Origin: Galdieria sulphuraria
Taxonomy: Eukaryota > Rhodophyta > Bangiophyceae > Galdieriales > Galdieriaceae
DNA length: 13,580 nt
Direction of reading: 5' to 3'
NCBI RefSeq assembly: GCF_000341285.1
Contig: NW_005178388.1
Location: forward strand, 1-13,580
Below are positions 1 through 9,077 of the stretch, piece by piece; the first letter of the stretch is position 1, and each line of letters opens with the position of its first letter. The position numbers and the translations under genes are program-made. The notes below the pieces were generated by a model, which was given only the letters and a program-made list of their open reading frames with translations, was not told the origin of the DNA and made no database searches.

Positions 1-396
1 CGTTAGGATGTATCTGTAGGCTTCATAAACTGTAGACCCATCTAATTACAAGCTGATCGGTACAATAAAAAGTACAAAGCCCACTCAAGTGTGGGCTCCA
101 ACTCCCTTTGATCTACATAAAGCAACGAAGCCTCTTTCAGCTTCTCCAAAAAGATTCTGCTCGAAAGGTCCGAAGCAAAAGCCGACAGGGAAGTTTCGGC
201 AAACCTTCGAACCAACTCCAAATAGGTTTAACAAAACGTAGTTTTGCGAGAGCCAAAAAGATGGGGGACATGTTAAACCCCTGAGTTGCTTTCGACTGTT
301 ACGAAGATCATACAGTTCTTCTGTCACTCGAAAAACATCCCTTTCACGGTTTACTACATATGGGTTGTATCGGTTTGAAACATTACACTCAACCAT
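1..396 (-). pseudogene. Decayed paralog of the P-loop NTPase gene (N-terminal part, runs off left edge)
   Basis: Minus-strand remnant of the same family as the gene at 1139-3619. The first frame, from the ATG at 396, shares a pattern with the intact protein: R(E/K)xDV(F/Y), then YD, then KxL/QLR-type residues and a Cys before the P-loop. At a run of five C residues (263-267) the frame shifts by one base. In the new frame the matching P-loop reads PHLFGSRKTTF (233-266), against SPHIFGAGKSF in the intact protein, so the Gly before the Lys has become Arg. A TAA follows at 228-230. Similarity then continues in that frame, including a YVD word matching KVDL, to a TAG at 42-44. A third frame is open from there to the window edge and may continue the match. 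A frameshift, a lost P-loop Gly and stops make this a pseudogene. A programmed frameshift or intron is unlikely, given the in-frame stop and the Gly-to-Arg change. Confidence 0.77.
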
Positions 397-1055
397 CGTC
401 TTCTCAAGTATGAAAAGTTGGGAATTGTTGCTTTTAGATGGCTTGAAACAGACTCTTCATTATCTAAGGATAAGTAGTATTGAAAAATAAGTTTAAAATA
501 ACAAAGAGGAAACCTTAAGCTCTTTTGTGAGCTATAATACTTTGGGTCATGTTATTCATATTTACTGTTATTTCAGAACATCTTCCTTAAAGAAGTTACC
601 TCAAAGTCGAGTTCACTTGAAGTTCAAGTGTGGCAATGAACAGCGTGCTGGTTCGTGTTTCAACAGATGCAAATTCAGCCTACTGCGTATCAGAACATTT
701 AACTCTTTCAGTGAACTTTGTTTGGCCTTGTGATCTCTAAAAAATGAATATACTTATCTTGATGACATTATATGCTTTCATCCTCGTCAGTTATGTCAAG
801 AACATTTTTCAATAACAATCCTGCCAAAACGCGATAAGGAAATTGAAATCTATATCTACGGAAGCGTAACTAACATTTGCAAACGGTAAAAGAAGTGCAA
901 GTTTATCTAAATAGATTGCCAACACTTTTGTAGATGAATCTGAATAAAGAACAACTAAACAGAAGCTTTTTGCTTCCTCAGCATATTGGCAAGATATCTC
1001 AAGTTACTAAGCACGTAATGACTTTGCAGTGAGATAAAAACAAAAATTACATGTC
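397..1055. other. Gene-free spacer between the pseudogene and the NTPase gene
   Basis: AT-rich spacer. The only sizeable open frame (527-733, plus) starts at a GTG and shows no domain or compositional signal, so I treat it as chance. The right end carries the presumed 3' untranslated region and poly(A) signal of the gene at 1139-3619. No CCAAT or TATA element like that upstream of the intact gene is obvious before the pseudogene start. Confidence 0.6.
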
Positions 1056-1061
1056 TTTATT
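1056..1061 (-). terminator. Candidate poly(A) signal AATAAA for the NTPase gene
   Basis: A perfect AATAAA on the minus strand, 78 bases beyond the TAG stop of the gene at 1139-3619. Position and orientation fit a eukaryotic polyadenylation signal. The hexamer is common in AT-rich DNA, so its use is inferred. Confidence 0.4.
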
Positions 1062-1138
1062 AGGACCACGACTTCTATAAGGCTTCCATCATCTTCTACA
1101 GGGAAATCATGGGCATACCACAAACTAGTCCATAAAAG

Positions 1139-3619
1139 CTACTTTGCTAAAAACTGTCGTATTCCTAACATAATTCGCAATCTTAGTGAAGGACTATCGA
1201 TACCGCACTTCAAAAGAAACTCTGTTGTCACGCCACTCAAATCTATCATTCCTATGAAGGACAACCTGGGCAAACAATAGGCAACATCTTCTTCAGAAAG
1301 ACCACAACGATCTCTTAAGAAAGCATTCCAATCAAATGACGAAGACAAAGAACTCGATGCTGCAACACTTTGTTCGCCTCGTGTATCTCCTCCTTCCACT
1401 TGCATAGCACTTTGATAACCTTCCATTTGCATCCTATTCTCCTCATTTGTTCTCGGTCTTATATTTCGAGCCACTCTTGAAGTAACATTTGATTGCTCCG
1501 TTTCCAAAGATGAAACATATTCATTGAACATCGACTCAAAGACAGTTTCACACCATACTGAAAAGTCTTTACTGAACTCTCCTCGATTTGCTTCCCCAAT
1601 TTTCCTCAACACTTCGACATTATCTCTTCCCAAATATACTTCAAGGTTCCTTTGAGAAACAATTACCAATTGCAGACATGATCGACTACTTTCATTTAAA
1701 GTTGACCTCGAAGAATGTTGAGTCACAAAACCACTTGCATCTTCAACAATATTATGTTCTTCGGTAGAGAAACCTACAGATCGATCATATCTAGCACAAA
1801 CTACCACAAACTGAAAACAAAGTTGAACAGATGAAAAAGATTCGTCATTCAAAACGGAAACAACTCCCTGAAAAAATTGTTCTGCTTCCTTCTCAATATC
1901 TCTCTTCGAAAATTCACTTTTGTGATAAAATTTGAATGAAAATCCAACAACATAACGTGTTTGTCCATTATGGAATACAAAATATGCATCAGGACCACTA
2001 GAATTGCCATCTTTTGGAACAAAAATACCACAACGTTGTAAATATTTCCTATAATGGTCAGAAAATGAATCAGAGACATTTCTCAAGATGGGTATATCAT
2101 AAGATTTTGTTGATTCCATAGAATAAGAAACACTGTCCTGTTCAATAAAAGAACCCTGGAAAATTCCTGGAATAGCAGAATGTACAATAGGCGAGGAATT
2201 AGAATGAAGAAAAGTTAATAAGCGAAAGCGAAAGATCTTCATAAATATAAATTCAAAGAAGACTCCTTTTGCTGTTGCATTGTCGGAAATATAACTAAAC
2301 GGAGATAAAGGAAAGATTTCACTAGCCTCACGGAAAAATTTATAGCTGCTATGAGCTCGCAATATAAATTCACAACAACCAATCTTGAATTCGGTGCCCA
2401 TATCAATCCCGTCAATTCCACAAAATTCACAGTAAAACCCAAAAGTTGCAACCAAGTCCATCAAATAAGTTCTCGTTCCACATAGAGTAACTACAAAGTC
2501 AATTGGAAAAATTGTTCCGAGCTGATAATTCAAAAGGACAAATTGATATCGAAGAAGGGTTGCGGAATCTAGTATCTCCGGAATAATAAACGTTCCCGAC
2601 TCATTTAGTATATCTTCAAAGACACTATCTAATAAAAGTTCCATATTGTCATCGTTGATAACAGGTTGAGATAAGTTCGCAACTTTCTCTACTAGGGCTA
2701 ATAAAGTATTCCTTACAATCAACGGAATGCCCCCTGTCTTCTTTTTCAACAACTCTACGAATCGATATCGTAAATCATCAGAGGGCAATAAACAGTCCTT
2801 CAAGGACTTTCCACTATAAGTTGCCAGCTCAATATATTCGTTAATATCATGGAGGTTAAAGGGATTCAACCGCAACATATGGAGGGTGACACTACTAGAG
2901 CGAGCATCAGACAGGCGGGCTGAGATTTCGGCAGTTCGCCCAGCAATATACAAGATAACTTTTCCTGTATCAAGCAACTCACCTACAGTTCGAAAAAATT
3001 TGCGATACGGGATATAACCTGGATCGGACTCGACGAACTGTTTCGTGGTAAGTTCACTATAGTATGTGGTGAGGTCACTCAGGTGACTAAGTTCGTCTAT
3101 CATCAAAAATAAATATTGTTTCTGAAATTGTTCGAGAAGATACTGGACAAATAAAAAAACACTTGGTTGCTTCATCGCTGCGTCCGTGAATTCTACAATT
3201 TCTCGGGCAGTCATACCATTACACTGGGCTGTAGCCATAGCTATGTTATACATCAAAGCCTCTAGAAACCTTGGAAAAGGAGCACGAGAAAAGCTCTCTC
3301 CTAGTTTAAAGCAAACTGACAAAGTGTTTTCCGCAAAGTGTTTCCAAGAAAAAAACTTCAAATCAACTTTTCCCGACGAGCTCTTGTTGAAAACCTCCGT
3401 CTCCTTCTGCTCTTCTTCTTCGTCGGCGAATTTTTTTAAAAACTTTAAAAAATTTTCACCAACAAAACTCTTGCCCGCCCCAAAAATGTGAGGGGAGAAG
3501 CAAGCTGCAGGACGTAAAAGATCTAATTTTCCCGCAGCTGAAGAAAACTGGTCGTAATAAGTTCGAAGAATAGAATAAACATCTTCTTTTCTATCTATCA
3601 ACGGTTCGTTCAAACTCAT
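1139..3619 (-). CDS. STAND-like P-loop NTPase with putative REase-fold nuclease segment and C-terminal SAM-like domain (Crinkler-like architecture)
   Basis: Single-exon gene of 826 residues. I start it at the ATG at 3619 (A at -3); the frame runs six codons further up only to a TTG and then a stop. Residues 43-51 form a Walker A variant, PHIFGAGKS, with His where GxxxxGK[ST] has its first Gly. An acidic EEEEQ stretch lies near 67-71. LFLMIDE (170-176) is Walker B with catalytic-type D175/E176. ILYIAGRTAE (222-231) sits where sensor 1 is expected, and GGIPLIVR (296-303) resembles the GxP motif of STAND NTPases. Around 520-585, GPDAYFVF followed by GFSFKFY suggests a PD-(D/E)xK fold with D544 and K563, but Ser561 replaces the usual E/Q. 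A polar linker (about 700-760) contains two MQxEG words. Residues 762-824 match a SAM domain, ending CGIDSPSLRLRIMLGIRQFL. NTPase plus REase-fold domains are known from Crinkler-type effectors and transposon-derived proteins. No signal peptide or LxLFLAK header is seen. Function is inferred: NTP-dependent switch, possibly DNA-acting. Confidence 0.88.
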   Translation of the reverse strand: MSLNEPLIDRKEDVYSILRTYYDQFSSAAGKLDLLRPAACFSPHIFGAGKSFVGENFLKFLKKFADEEEEQKETEVFNKSSSGKVDLKFFSWKHFAENTLSVCFKLGESFSRAPFPRFLEALMYNIAMATAQCNGMTAREIVEFTDAAMKQPSVFLFVQYLLEQFQKQYLFLMIDELSHLSDLTTYYSELTTKQFVESDPGYIPYRKFFRTVGELLDTGKVILYIAGRTAEISARLSDARSSSVTLHMLRLNPFNLHDINEYIELATYSGKSLKDCLLPSDDLRYRFVELLKKKTGGIPLIVRNTLLALVEKVANLSQPVINDDNMELLLDSVFEDILNESGTFIIPEILDSATLLRYQFVLLNYQLGTIFPIDFVVTLCGTRTYLMDLVATFGFYCEFCGIDGIDMGTEFKIGCCEFILRAHSSYKFFREASEIFPLSPFSYISDNATAKGVFFEFIFMKIFRFRLLTFLHSNSSPIVHSAIPGIFQGSFIEQDSVSYSMESTKSYDIPILRNVSDSFSDHYRKYLQRCGIFVPKDGNSSGPDAYFVFHNGQTRYVVGFSFKFYHKSEFSKRDIEKEAEQFFQGVVSVLNDESFSSVQLCFQFVVVCARYDRSVGFSTEEHNIVEDASGFVTQHSSRSTLNESSRSCLQLVIVSQRNLEVYLGRDNVEVLRKIGEANRGEFSKDFSVWCETVFESMFNEYVSSLETEQSNVTSRVARNIRPRTNEENRMQMEGYQSAMQVEGGDTRGEQSVAASSSLSSSFDWNAFLRDRCGLSEEDVAYCLPRLSFIGMIDLSGVTTEFLLKCGIDSPSLRLRIMLGIRQFLAK

Positions 3620-3727
3620 TTTACACGTCGCCGCCAATCCGAAATCAATTCACAAGTAATGAATAAATGAATGACCGAAATACTTTCACAGGAGATGGAA
3701 GAGAGTGTATGTTTTATTGTTCGAGCG

Positions 3728-3748
3728 ATTGGTTTATTTGGTTATTGG
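3728..3748 (-). promoter_or_regulatory. Paired CCAAT boxes upstream of the NTPase gene
   Basis: Two CCAAT pentamers on the minus strand, at 3728-3732 and 3744-3748, 16 bases apart and about 110-130 bases upstream of the ATG at 3619. Spacing and orientation fit CCAAT-binding factor sites. No TATA box is seen between them and the start. Use as a promoter is inferred. Confidence 0.25.
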
Positions 3749-6556
3749 TAAAACTGATCTCTTTGACACTTCTAGAAGTACAATGACAATAGAGAGAAAG
3801 CAGGAATATTTTCTTGCTTGTCATAACTAGAAACTTTCTTTTACAATAGACAAGAAATAGGTTTCTATGAGTTTTTGTGGTGAATTAGATTGATGGGTAC
3901 TATTTCTATGGCTTGTATACTGTAAGAGAGTTGTTCTACTATCTTCCATATCATCTTACACGCAAACTCCTATATACAAGTCTAATTAGATACAAGCTTT
4001 TTGTAAGTTACAGACGAAATACAGTGGGAAACAGAGAATTGCAATGAATGGGAAGTCTGTTAGTTTGTAACCGGTCGTAGCACAGTTTATAAATACAAAA
4101 GTATCTAAATGAGTTTGGAGAAGAGTATTATGTAGATTGTCATACTGACTTATCATTAAATACAAGCCATTATTGATATAATAGCTACACAAGTTGTCTA
4201 TCCTTTGTTCGATTTTAAAAAGTTGTGAATATGTCTTATATAAGGACATCAATGAAGGCTTCAAATGTAGTCACTATAACCGTTCATTTTCTGCACATCG
4301 ATGCTGAAAAAAGAGCAAAAGATTGAACCAAAAAAATAATTTTGCTAAAGAAGCAGCCTTGTGTACTTGAGTCAAGGTCGATTAGTGTACTAACTTGAAA
4401 GCTTCAGCAATCTCCAACTGAAAGCACTCCATATTGAAGAACCTTTACCCAACATGACTCTTGACTGAAAGACGTTGTAGTTCCTAAGTTATCGGTCAAG
4501 TGATTGTTGTGGAATGACAATAGTTCAAGATTGGATATGGTTTCCTTTGACTAATTAGACACAATTCTGTTCCACTCTCAAAGTTGTCCTTTGCAATGCA
4601 ATATAAATAGAACTCCTGTGTAAATAGTAATTTTCTGAAACAGAAAGTTTTTTATCTGTTTGTCACATGGGTAGAATCATTTAAGATGCTCTTGTTCTAT
4701 TAATAGTCAAACGAAATTTTTTTAGATCGCAACAGGGTTACCTTCCCTATCTAAGAGTCGGTGAGTTTTCAGTCTAATTCACTAAAACAGAGTTTGAATA
4801 TATAGTGTTGTTAGTACTTTTGAGATAGAGTTTGAATTGCAAACTAAAATACTTTTTTTAGTATTTCTTCTTACCTTTGCTATATTTTCTCTTGGTTCCA
4901 ACAAGTTTTATATTTGTGGGAGCCATTCATATGAATTCCAAGGCTAGAAATGCAGTTTGAAAAAAACTTATTAAAAACGAAAGGAATCTAAACTTTTATG
5001 GAATTTCAAGAAGCTAAAACTCTTTTTAAGACCGCAGTGTAGGTCCTTAAGTTGAAGCCTCAAGTTTTTGCTGCCACTTTTTTCGTTTGGTCTAAAACCG
5101 AGGAAAACTCTCTTCTATTCAGTTAACAAAAGACAGGAAGGACAGTCCAAGTGAAACCTACAAACAACTTTTTCTGTCTCAGTCTTTGAGAATTATAGTA
5201 AAAGGAGTTACTAGTCTTTTTTCAACAGACTAGAAAGACAACATAGCAGACACTTGAAGAATGTTTTGAGATATTCTTTCGGTAAACACTTTACTAAGTA
5301 CTTGGACAAGAAAGGATATTTTTCATTCTAGTTGTATTCAACATGTATGTATGTATAGTCTATTCATTTTGAATCATTGCTACAACTCTGCAATATCGCA
5401 AAATTGACACCAAAAATAGCCTTCAAATGAAAAGCTTTTAGTTTTGAAACATGTTCAAAGGTATCTCCGAAATATTTGAAAGATTGCACTAGTGTATTAA
5501 CCGAATCATTCTCCTGCACACAAGTGCATATCATCAATATCCAATTTCTGTAAGAGTCAACAACTCCTGTTTCTTTCTCCTCTGAAAATACTTGCAGACA
5601 ATACTGATATTTGATACTGTGGATTCTGCTAAGAGAAAACTTATTTTCAAAAAAGTTCAATTCAGTCCAACTGAGTCAATCCTATCGATTCTCTTCTCGC
5701 TTTTCATCATAGCATTTAAATCATAGTTGAATTCTCTCTTCCATATAGTCGACTATATAGTTGAGATGTTTTCGAAGGTAAACATGACTGTTTAGGTTTA
5801 AAGGTTTTCACTGCCTTCTCTTGTACCATCAACTTTGAACTTTGTAAAAACCACAAATTGTGAACATATATAAGAAAGCAAACTATATAAAACACAAAGC
5901 TGCTTTAGGGCATGGATAACTCCAAGGGAACTCTTATTTCTTCCAGTACGAAGAAAACAAAACTTTTAAAAGCTCTGCAAATTCAAGGAAAGATTTGTTT
6001 AGCTCCACTTGTCTCCTACTTTTTTCCCACTCTCTCAAACATCAGCTCCTTGAATAAGTGAGTCATAATACAAAAGTTATTCGCGTTAGACACTAGGCAG
6101 AAGACTCTCGCGAAATAGAACCAGATGGATACACTGGTGGAGGCTTCTTTTTAGATATTTGTAACAAGAATCAAAGACAACTCAAAGTTTTGTATAAACA
6201 AACTGTCTATATATACAAGAAACGTTCATTTCCATCAGGAACAAGTCAAACATAAAGAAGAAAAGAAACAGTTTTATCCAAATTGCTCAAAAAAGAAGGA
6301 AAATGCCTCTCCCAACTTTGTATTATTCAGCAGAATAAAATTGTGCAAAGGTCTTGTTCTTTTAAATATACTGGATAAATTTCGTCTCCTAGCGAAAAGA
6401 AAAGAATATAAACGTAGAAATAATGGAAAAATAAGAATCTTTCATTCTCCTCTTGGCAAAGTAAAAAAGAAAGGTGAATCTTGAAATATATGTGCAAGGA
6501 GAAGCGAAAGCATCACCACTTTTACTGTTGTCATACTAGTCAAAACTCTCAAAAAG
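3749..6556. other. Long gene-free AT-rich stretch
   Basis: No recognisable protein or RNA gene. The longest open frame is minus 5364-5660 (98 codons from a TTG, no early ATG); its composition is protein-like but it has no motif I recognise. A 49-codon ATG frame at 5912-6061 (plus) lies just after two TATA-like words (5867-5874 and 5884-5892) and ends in a GTGAGT that could be a splice donor. Neither exceeds chance expectation at this base composition. A short ATGT repeat lies near 5342-5356. Confidence 0.55.
5743..5758. repeat. 16-bp perfect palindrome
   Basis: ATATAGTCGACTATAT is a perfect palindrome with no spacer, centred on a GTCGAC. It could be a dimeric protein-binding site or simply an AT-rich coincidence. 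No gene start lies close enough to give it a clear role. Confidence 0.35.
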
Positions 6557-6622
6557 TTCTTACGTGGATAACGAACCAATAGCCTTGAAACGTTTGAGGT
6601 TCGATCCTCCTTATCGTAAGAA
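6557..6622. repeat. Bulged inverted repeat with tRNA-like words
   Basis: Nested arms pair over 18 bp: TTCTTACG (6557-6564) with CGTAAGAA (6615-6622), ATAA (6568-6571) with TTAT (6611-6614), and CGAACC (6572-6577) with GGTTCG (6598-6603). The bulges are 3 and 7 nt and the apical loop is 20 nt. The plus strand also contains TGGATAACG, as in the D-arm of many tRNA-Arg genes, and GGTTCGATCC, which fits the Pol III B-box/T-loop pattern. A canonical cloverleaf fails: the T-loop is only 6 nt, the T-stem does not abut the acceptor stem, and no anticodon stem forms. It may be a tRNA relic, a small structured RNA, or a short non-autonomous element. Confidence 0.4.
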
Positions 6623-8398
6623 TAGTTTGTGTACGTATTTGTATTTAGACAAAAGAAATCAAACCTTTGGCAATTTTTTGTTGTAGCCTTGTCCTCTCTA
6701 TACTTTCCAATTCTACGGTTGAGTATACGATTTAGTCTTCTTTATAACTCGTAATCGAACAAAGATTGCTCCTTGAGCGTAATTTGCATAGAAGGGAAGA
6801 TTATAGTTCTCACAACGCAAGCCAAACAGAGTTAATGTCATTGAAATTGGAAAATGACCATTTTACATCTTTAAGGAGCTTTCCTTAATTTTGAGTGACC
6901 AACAAAGAAAGGTTCTCAGATCGAGAACGAGTCAAAAACTGGTTGTAGCAAAACCCGTTCTTGATTTGTTATCAAAATAGGGTCACAAGTAGTTTGAAAT
7001 TTACCTTGCAGAGACAAGATTGATCAAACTCAACTCTGTTAAAAGGCTACAGTGTCGCTAGGGAGTTGAAAGGATCTTTGATACGACACTGTTCTTCTCG
7101 TTTCACAACAATACTGAGATGTGAGATTGATTGTATCTAGCACACTTATTGTTCCAGAACCTTTTTACATATCTCCAAGTGGAATATTTTCTTTCATAAA
7201 ACTCACTAGTCACTCAAAATAATATATCTCCAGTGAAAGGAGAGAATACAAAGCGATCCTTCTCATAACAATCCAATTAGAAATTCATCACAATGGTTTG
7301 ATTGTTGGATGGAAAGGAAGGCTCAGTGAGTGTGTCAAGGCTGTGGACCTGGTTCAACTTTGCTAGTGAAACTTCTCAGACTTTAATTTCTAAAGCGAAT
7401 TCTTCGTTCGTTTTAGTTGGACAAGTGATTTTCTATTATCTAAGTTCCTTTTTTAAGCTCTGCAAATGTTTCTTTTAGAACAATCCATCGATTCCTGTGC
7501 TCTGAGTTCCATGTAGACTGTAGTTTCTTTTTAGTATGTACAAATTTTATTATCTCTTTGGAGTTTATATACTTTATGCAACACTTGTTGTTATTTCACT
7601 TCTGGTCTTGTATGGAAATTTGAGATTAGCGTTGTCGAGAAGAGAGCAAAGACAAAGGAATTCAAGCTGTCGTTGAGTGTTGGTAGATTAATCAATTAGT
7701 TGTTTCACAAGTTTGTTTATTTCTATCGATAATTGTTTCAGAGCAGTTTTGCGTATGTATTAGCAGTTGATAGTCTAATCTTGTAGTCTGTTGTTGAGAA
7801 ACAGTCTTTGGGTTGATATTTCCAAGATATTCTGCAAGAACAAGAAACCAGTCAGACTCTCAGTTGAGTCTTTTAGTTAGTACACAGAATTATATTCCGT
7901 ATAGTAGTTTTTTTGCCTTCTATATGACTCTTTTCACGATGGAAAACTCGGTCTGTAACTCTGCAACAGGCATTTCTCAGGATAGCATAGGAAAGTCTTG
8001 AGTCCATCATCGCTTATTTTCAATGATTGTTTGTATTGTTGTGCTTTTAGATCAATTCTCTATTGACTCGAGTATGTCTTTTGAAATATTACGGATAGAG
8101 GGCTTTAGATAACGAAAGCTGAATAAACTTGCTTTTTGAAAGCAAGGAAAAAGTTTTCAGTTCAAAATATACTCACCTTGTTGGGAACCACAAAAAAATA
8201 AGCAAAAGAGCACTGCTGAAAGTCATGGTTGTGTTCACCTGGGTAAAATGTTTTGACGATGGCGACTGTAGCTATTAGTCCGTTTTGAGAAACGCCTTTG
8301 TTTTTTTGAATTACTGGGTTTACCAAAAGTTAAGTTTTGTCTAAAGTCGTAAGAGTGATAGTGTTGAAGCCAGTATTGCTGCTGTTTCTGAAAGGCAT
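6623..8398. other. Gene-free stretch
   Basis: No recognisable gene. The only listed-length frame (plus 7813-8001) lacks an ATG and any motif. The plus strand becomes T-rich from about 7380 onward. I see no long direct or inverted repeats. Confidence 0.55.
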
Positions 8399-8719
8399 CT
8401 ATTGCAAATCGTCTTTGGTCCTTATATAGTTGAAGAGGAGGGTAACATTAGTAGTACGGTGTGAATGGGAAACAAGGCGACTTGTGTGAAACAGTATTTG
8501 CCTTTTCAAGAGTGCTGCTGATCTGTTTTTTTTCCCAACACACTGAAGATCATGCTGTTGAAAGTAGTGGTAGTTGTAGCTGTCAAAAAGTGAAAAGGAA
8601 ACTTCACATTTTGTACAAACAGCTTGCGTTTGGATAGTATACAAAGTAGCTCTGAAAGAAACTCACGAAGGATCGGTTGAACTTCTACAAGGTTACACAA
8701 GTGCACACATTGATATCAT
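8399..8719 (-). CDS. Possible small C2H2 zinc-finger protein or exon, with one 45-bp intron
   Basis: A minus-strand frame ending at 8399 encodes CTKCEVSFSLFDSYNYHYFQ followed by QH (8552-8617). This is C-x2-C-x3-F-x5-Y-x2-H-x4-H, a complete classical C2H2 zinc-finger spacing with both hydrophobic core positions filled. The frame has no ATG of its own and meets a stop just upstream. A plausible model begins at the ATG at 8719, splices from a GTAACC donor (first base 8696) to a TTTCTTTCAG acceptor (last base 8652), and joins 8719-8697 to 8651-8399 in frame. This gives 91 residues with a basic tail (GKK, LLKRQ). Classical C2H2 fingers bind DNA, RNA or protein. Against it: a single finger, a very short first exon, and no supporting homology. 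It could be a relic or chance. Confidence 0.27.
8652..8696 (-). other. Candidate 45-bp spliceosomal intron
   Basis: GTAACC at the 5' end and a pyrimidine-rich TTTCTTTCAG at the 3' end. Removing it joins an upstream ATG frame to the zinc-finger frame without a stop. The size suits organisms with compact introns. No clear branch-point consensus is visible. Confidence 0.22.
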
Positions 8720-8901
8720 CGTGTCCGACTAGAGTTTTTGGTTTGACTCTGAAAATAAAGTCCAACCTTTGGTAAATAATTCCTAGAAAGCATACGCAGA
8801 CGATCAAAGTGGTTTGCAAATACATTGACACGAACCTAAAACATTTTTCGACTATCTCAGCAAAATCAAACCATTCGCCACTACTTGAAATTCAACCAGA
8901 A

Positions 8902-8916
8902 CAGCAACAACAACAA
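8902..8916 (+). repeat. CAG(CAA)4 microsatellite
   Basis: One CAG and four CAA units in tandem. A simple-sequence tract with no coding context. Confidence 0.8.
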
Positions 8917-9059
8917 ATATGAGCCCAAGCCTAGTACAGTATGGCAGAGTCATCAAGTCTACAAAGAGAATGACTCCTGCTTCTATCTTTTACTGTTTTC
9001 TTCGTTGTTGGCATGAGCGGAAAAGTGTCATTGTTTTAGTTACTTGGAATTGTAAAAAA

Positions 9060-9077
9060 CAACAACAACAACAACAA
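9060..9077 (+). repeat. (CAA)6 microsatellite
   Basis: Six perfect CAA units preceded by an A tract. Same motif and orientation as the tract at 8902-8916, about 150 bases away. Confidence 0.9.

Noticed and set aside
1849-3491. Other-frame ORFs inside the NTPase gene (minus 1849-2079, minus 2239-2451, plus 3186-3491)
   Set aside because: They are shadows of the long coding frame with no independent signals.
3620-3637. N-terminal extension of the NTPase protein by six residues from a TTG
   Set aside because: TTG starts are not expected in a nuclear eukaryotic gene. The ATG at 3619 has a good context and the frame is closed by a stop just upstream.
5364-5660. 98-codon minus-strand frame with protein-like composition
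   Set aside because: No early ATG and no recognisable motif. About one frame of this length is expected by chance in the window at this AT content. An acceptor-like TTTTCTCTTAG near its start is not enough.
5912-6061. 49-codon plus-strand ATG frame after TATA-like words, with a GTGAGT at its end
   Set aside because: The nearer TATA word is too close to the ATG, the downstream exon choice is arbitrary, and the length is within chance.
6557-6622. Canonical tRNA gene
   Set aside because: The T-loop is 6 nt, five bases separate the T-stem from the would-be acceptor strand, and no anticodon stem-loop forms.
5964-7469. Shared 13-mer AAGCTCTGCAAAT near 5970 and 7456
   Set aside because: A repeat of this length is expected about once by chance in 13.6 kb, and the flanks do not match.
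8915-8990. ATG frame on the minus strand giving a signal-peptide-like hydrophobic run
   Set aside because: The hydrophobic core is the translation of the CAA/TTG microsatellite, and the frame ends after about 33 codons.
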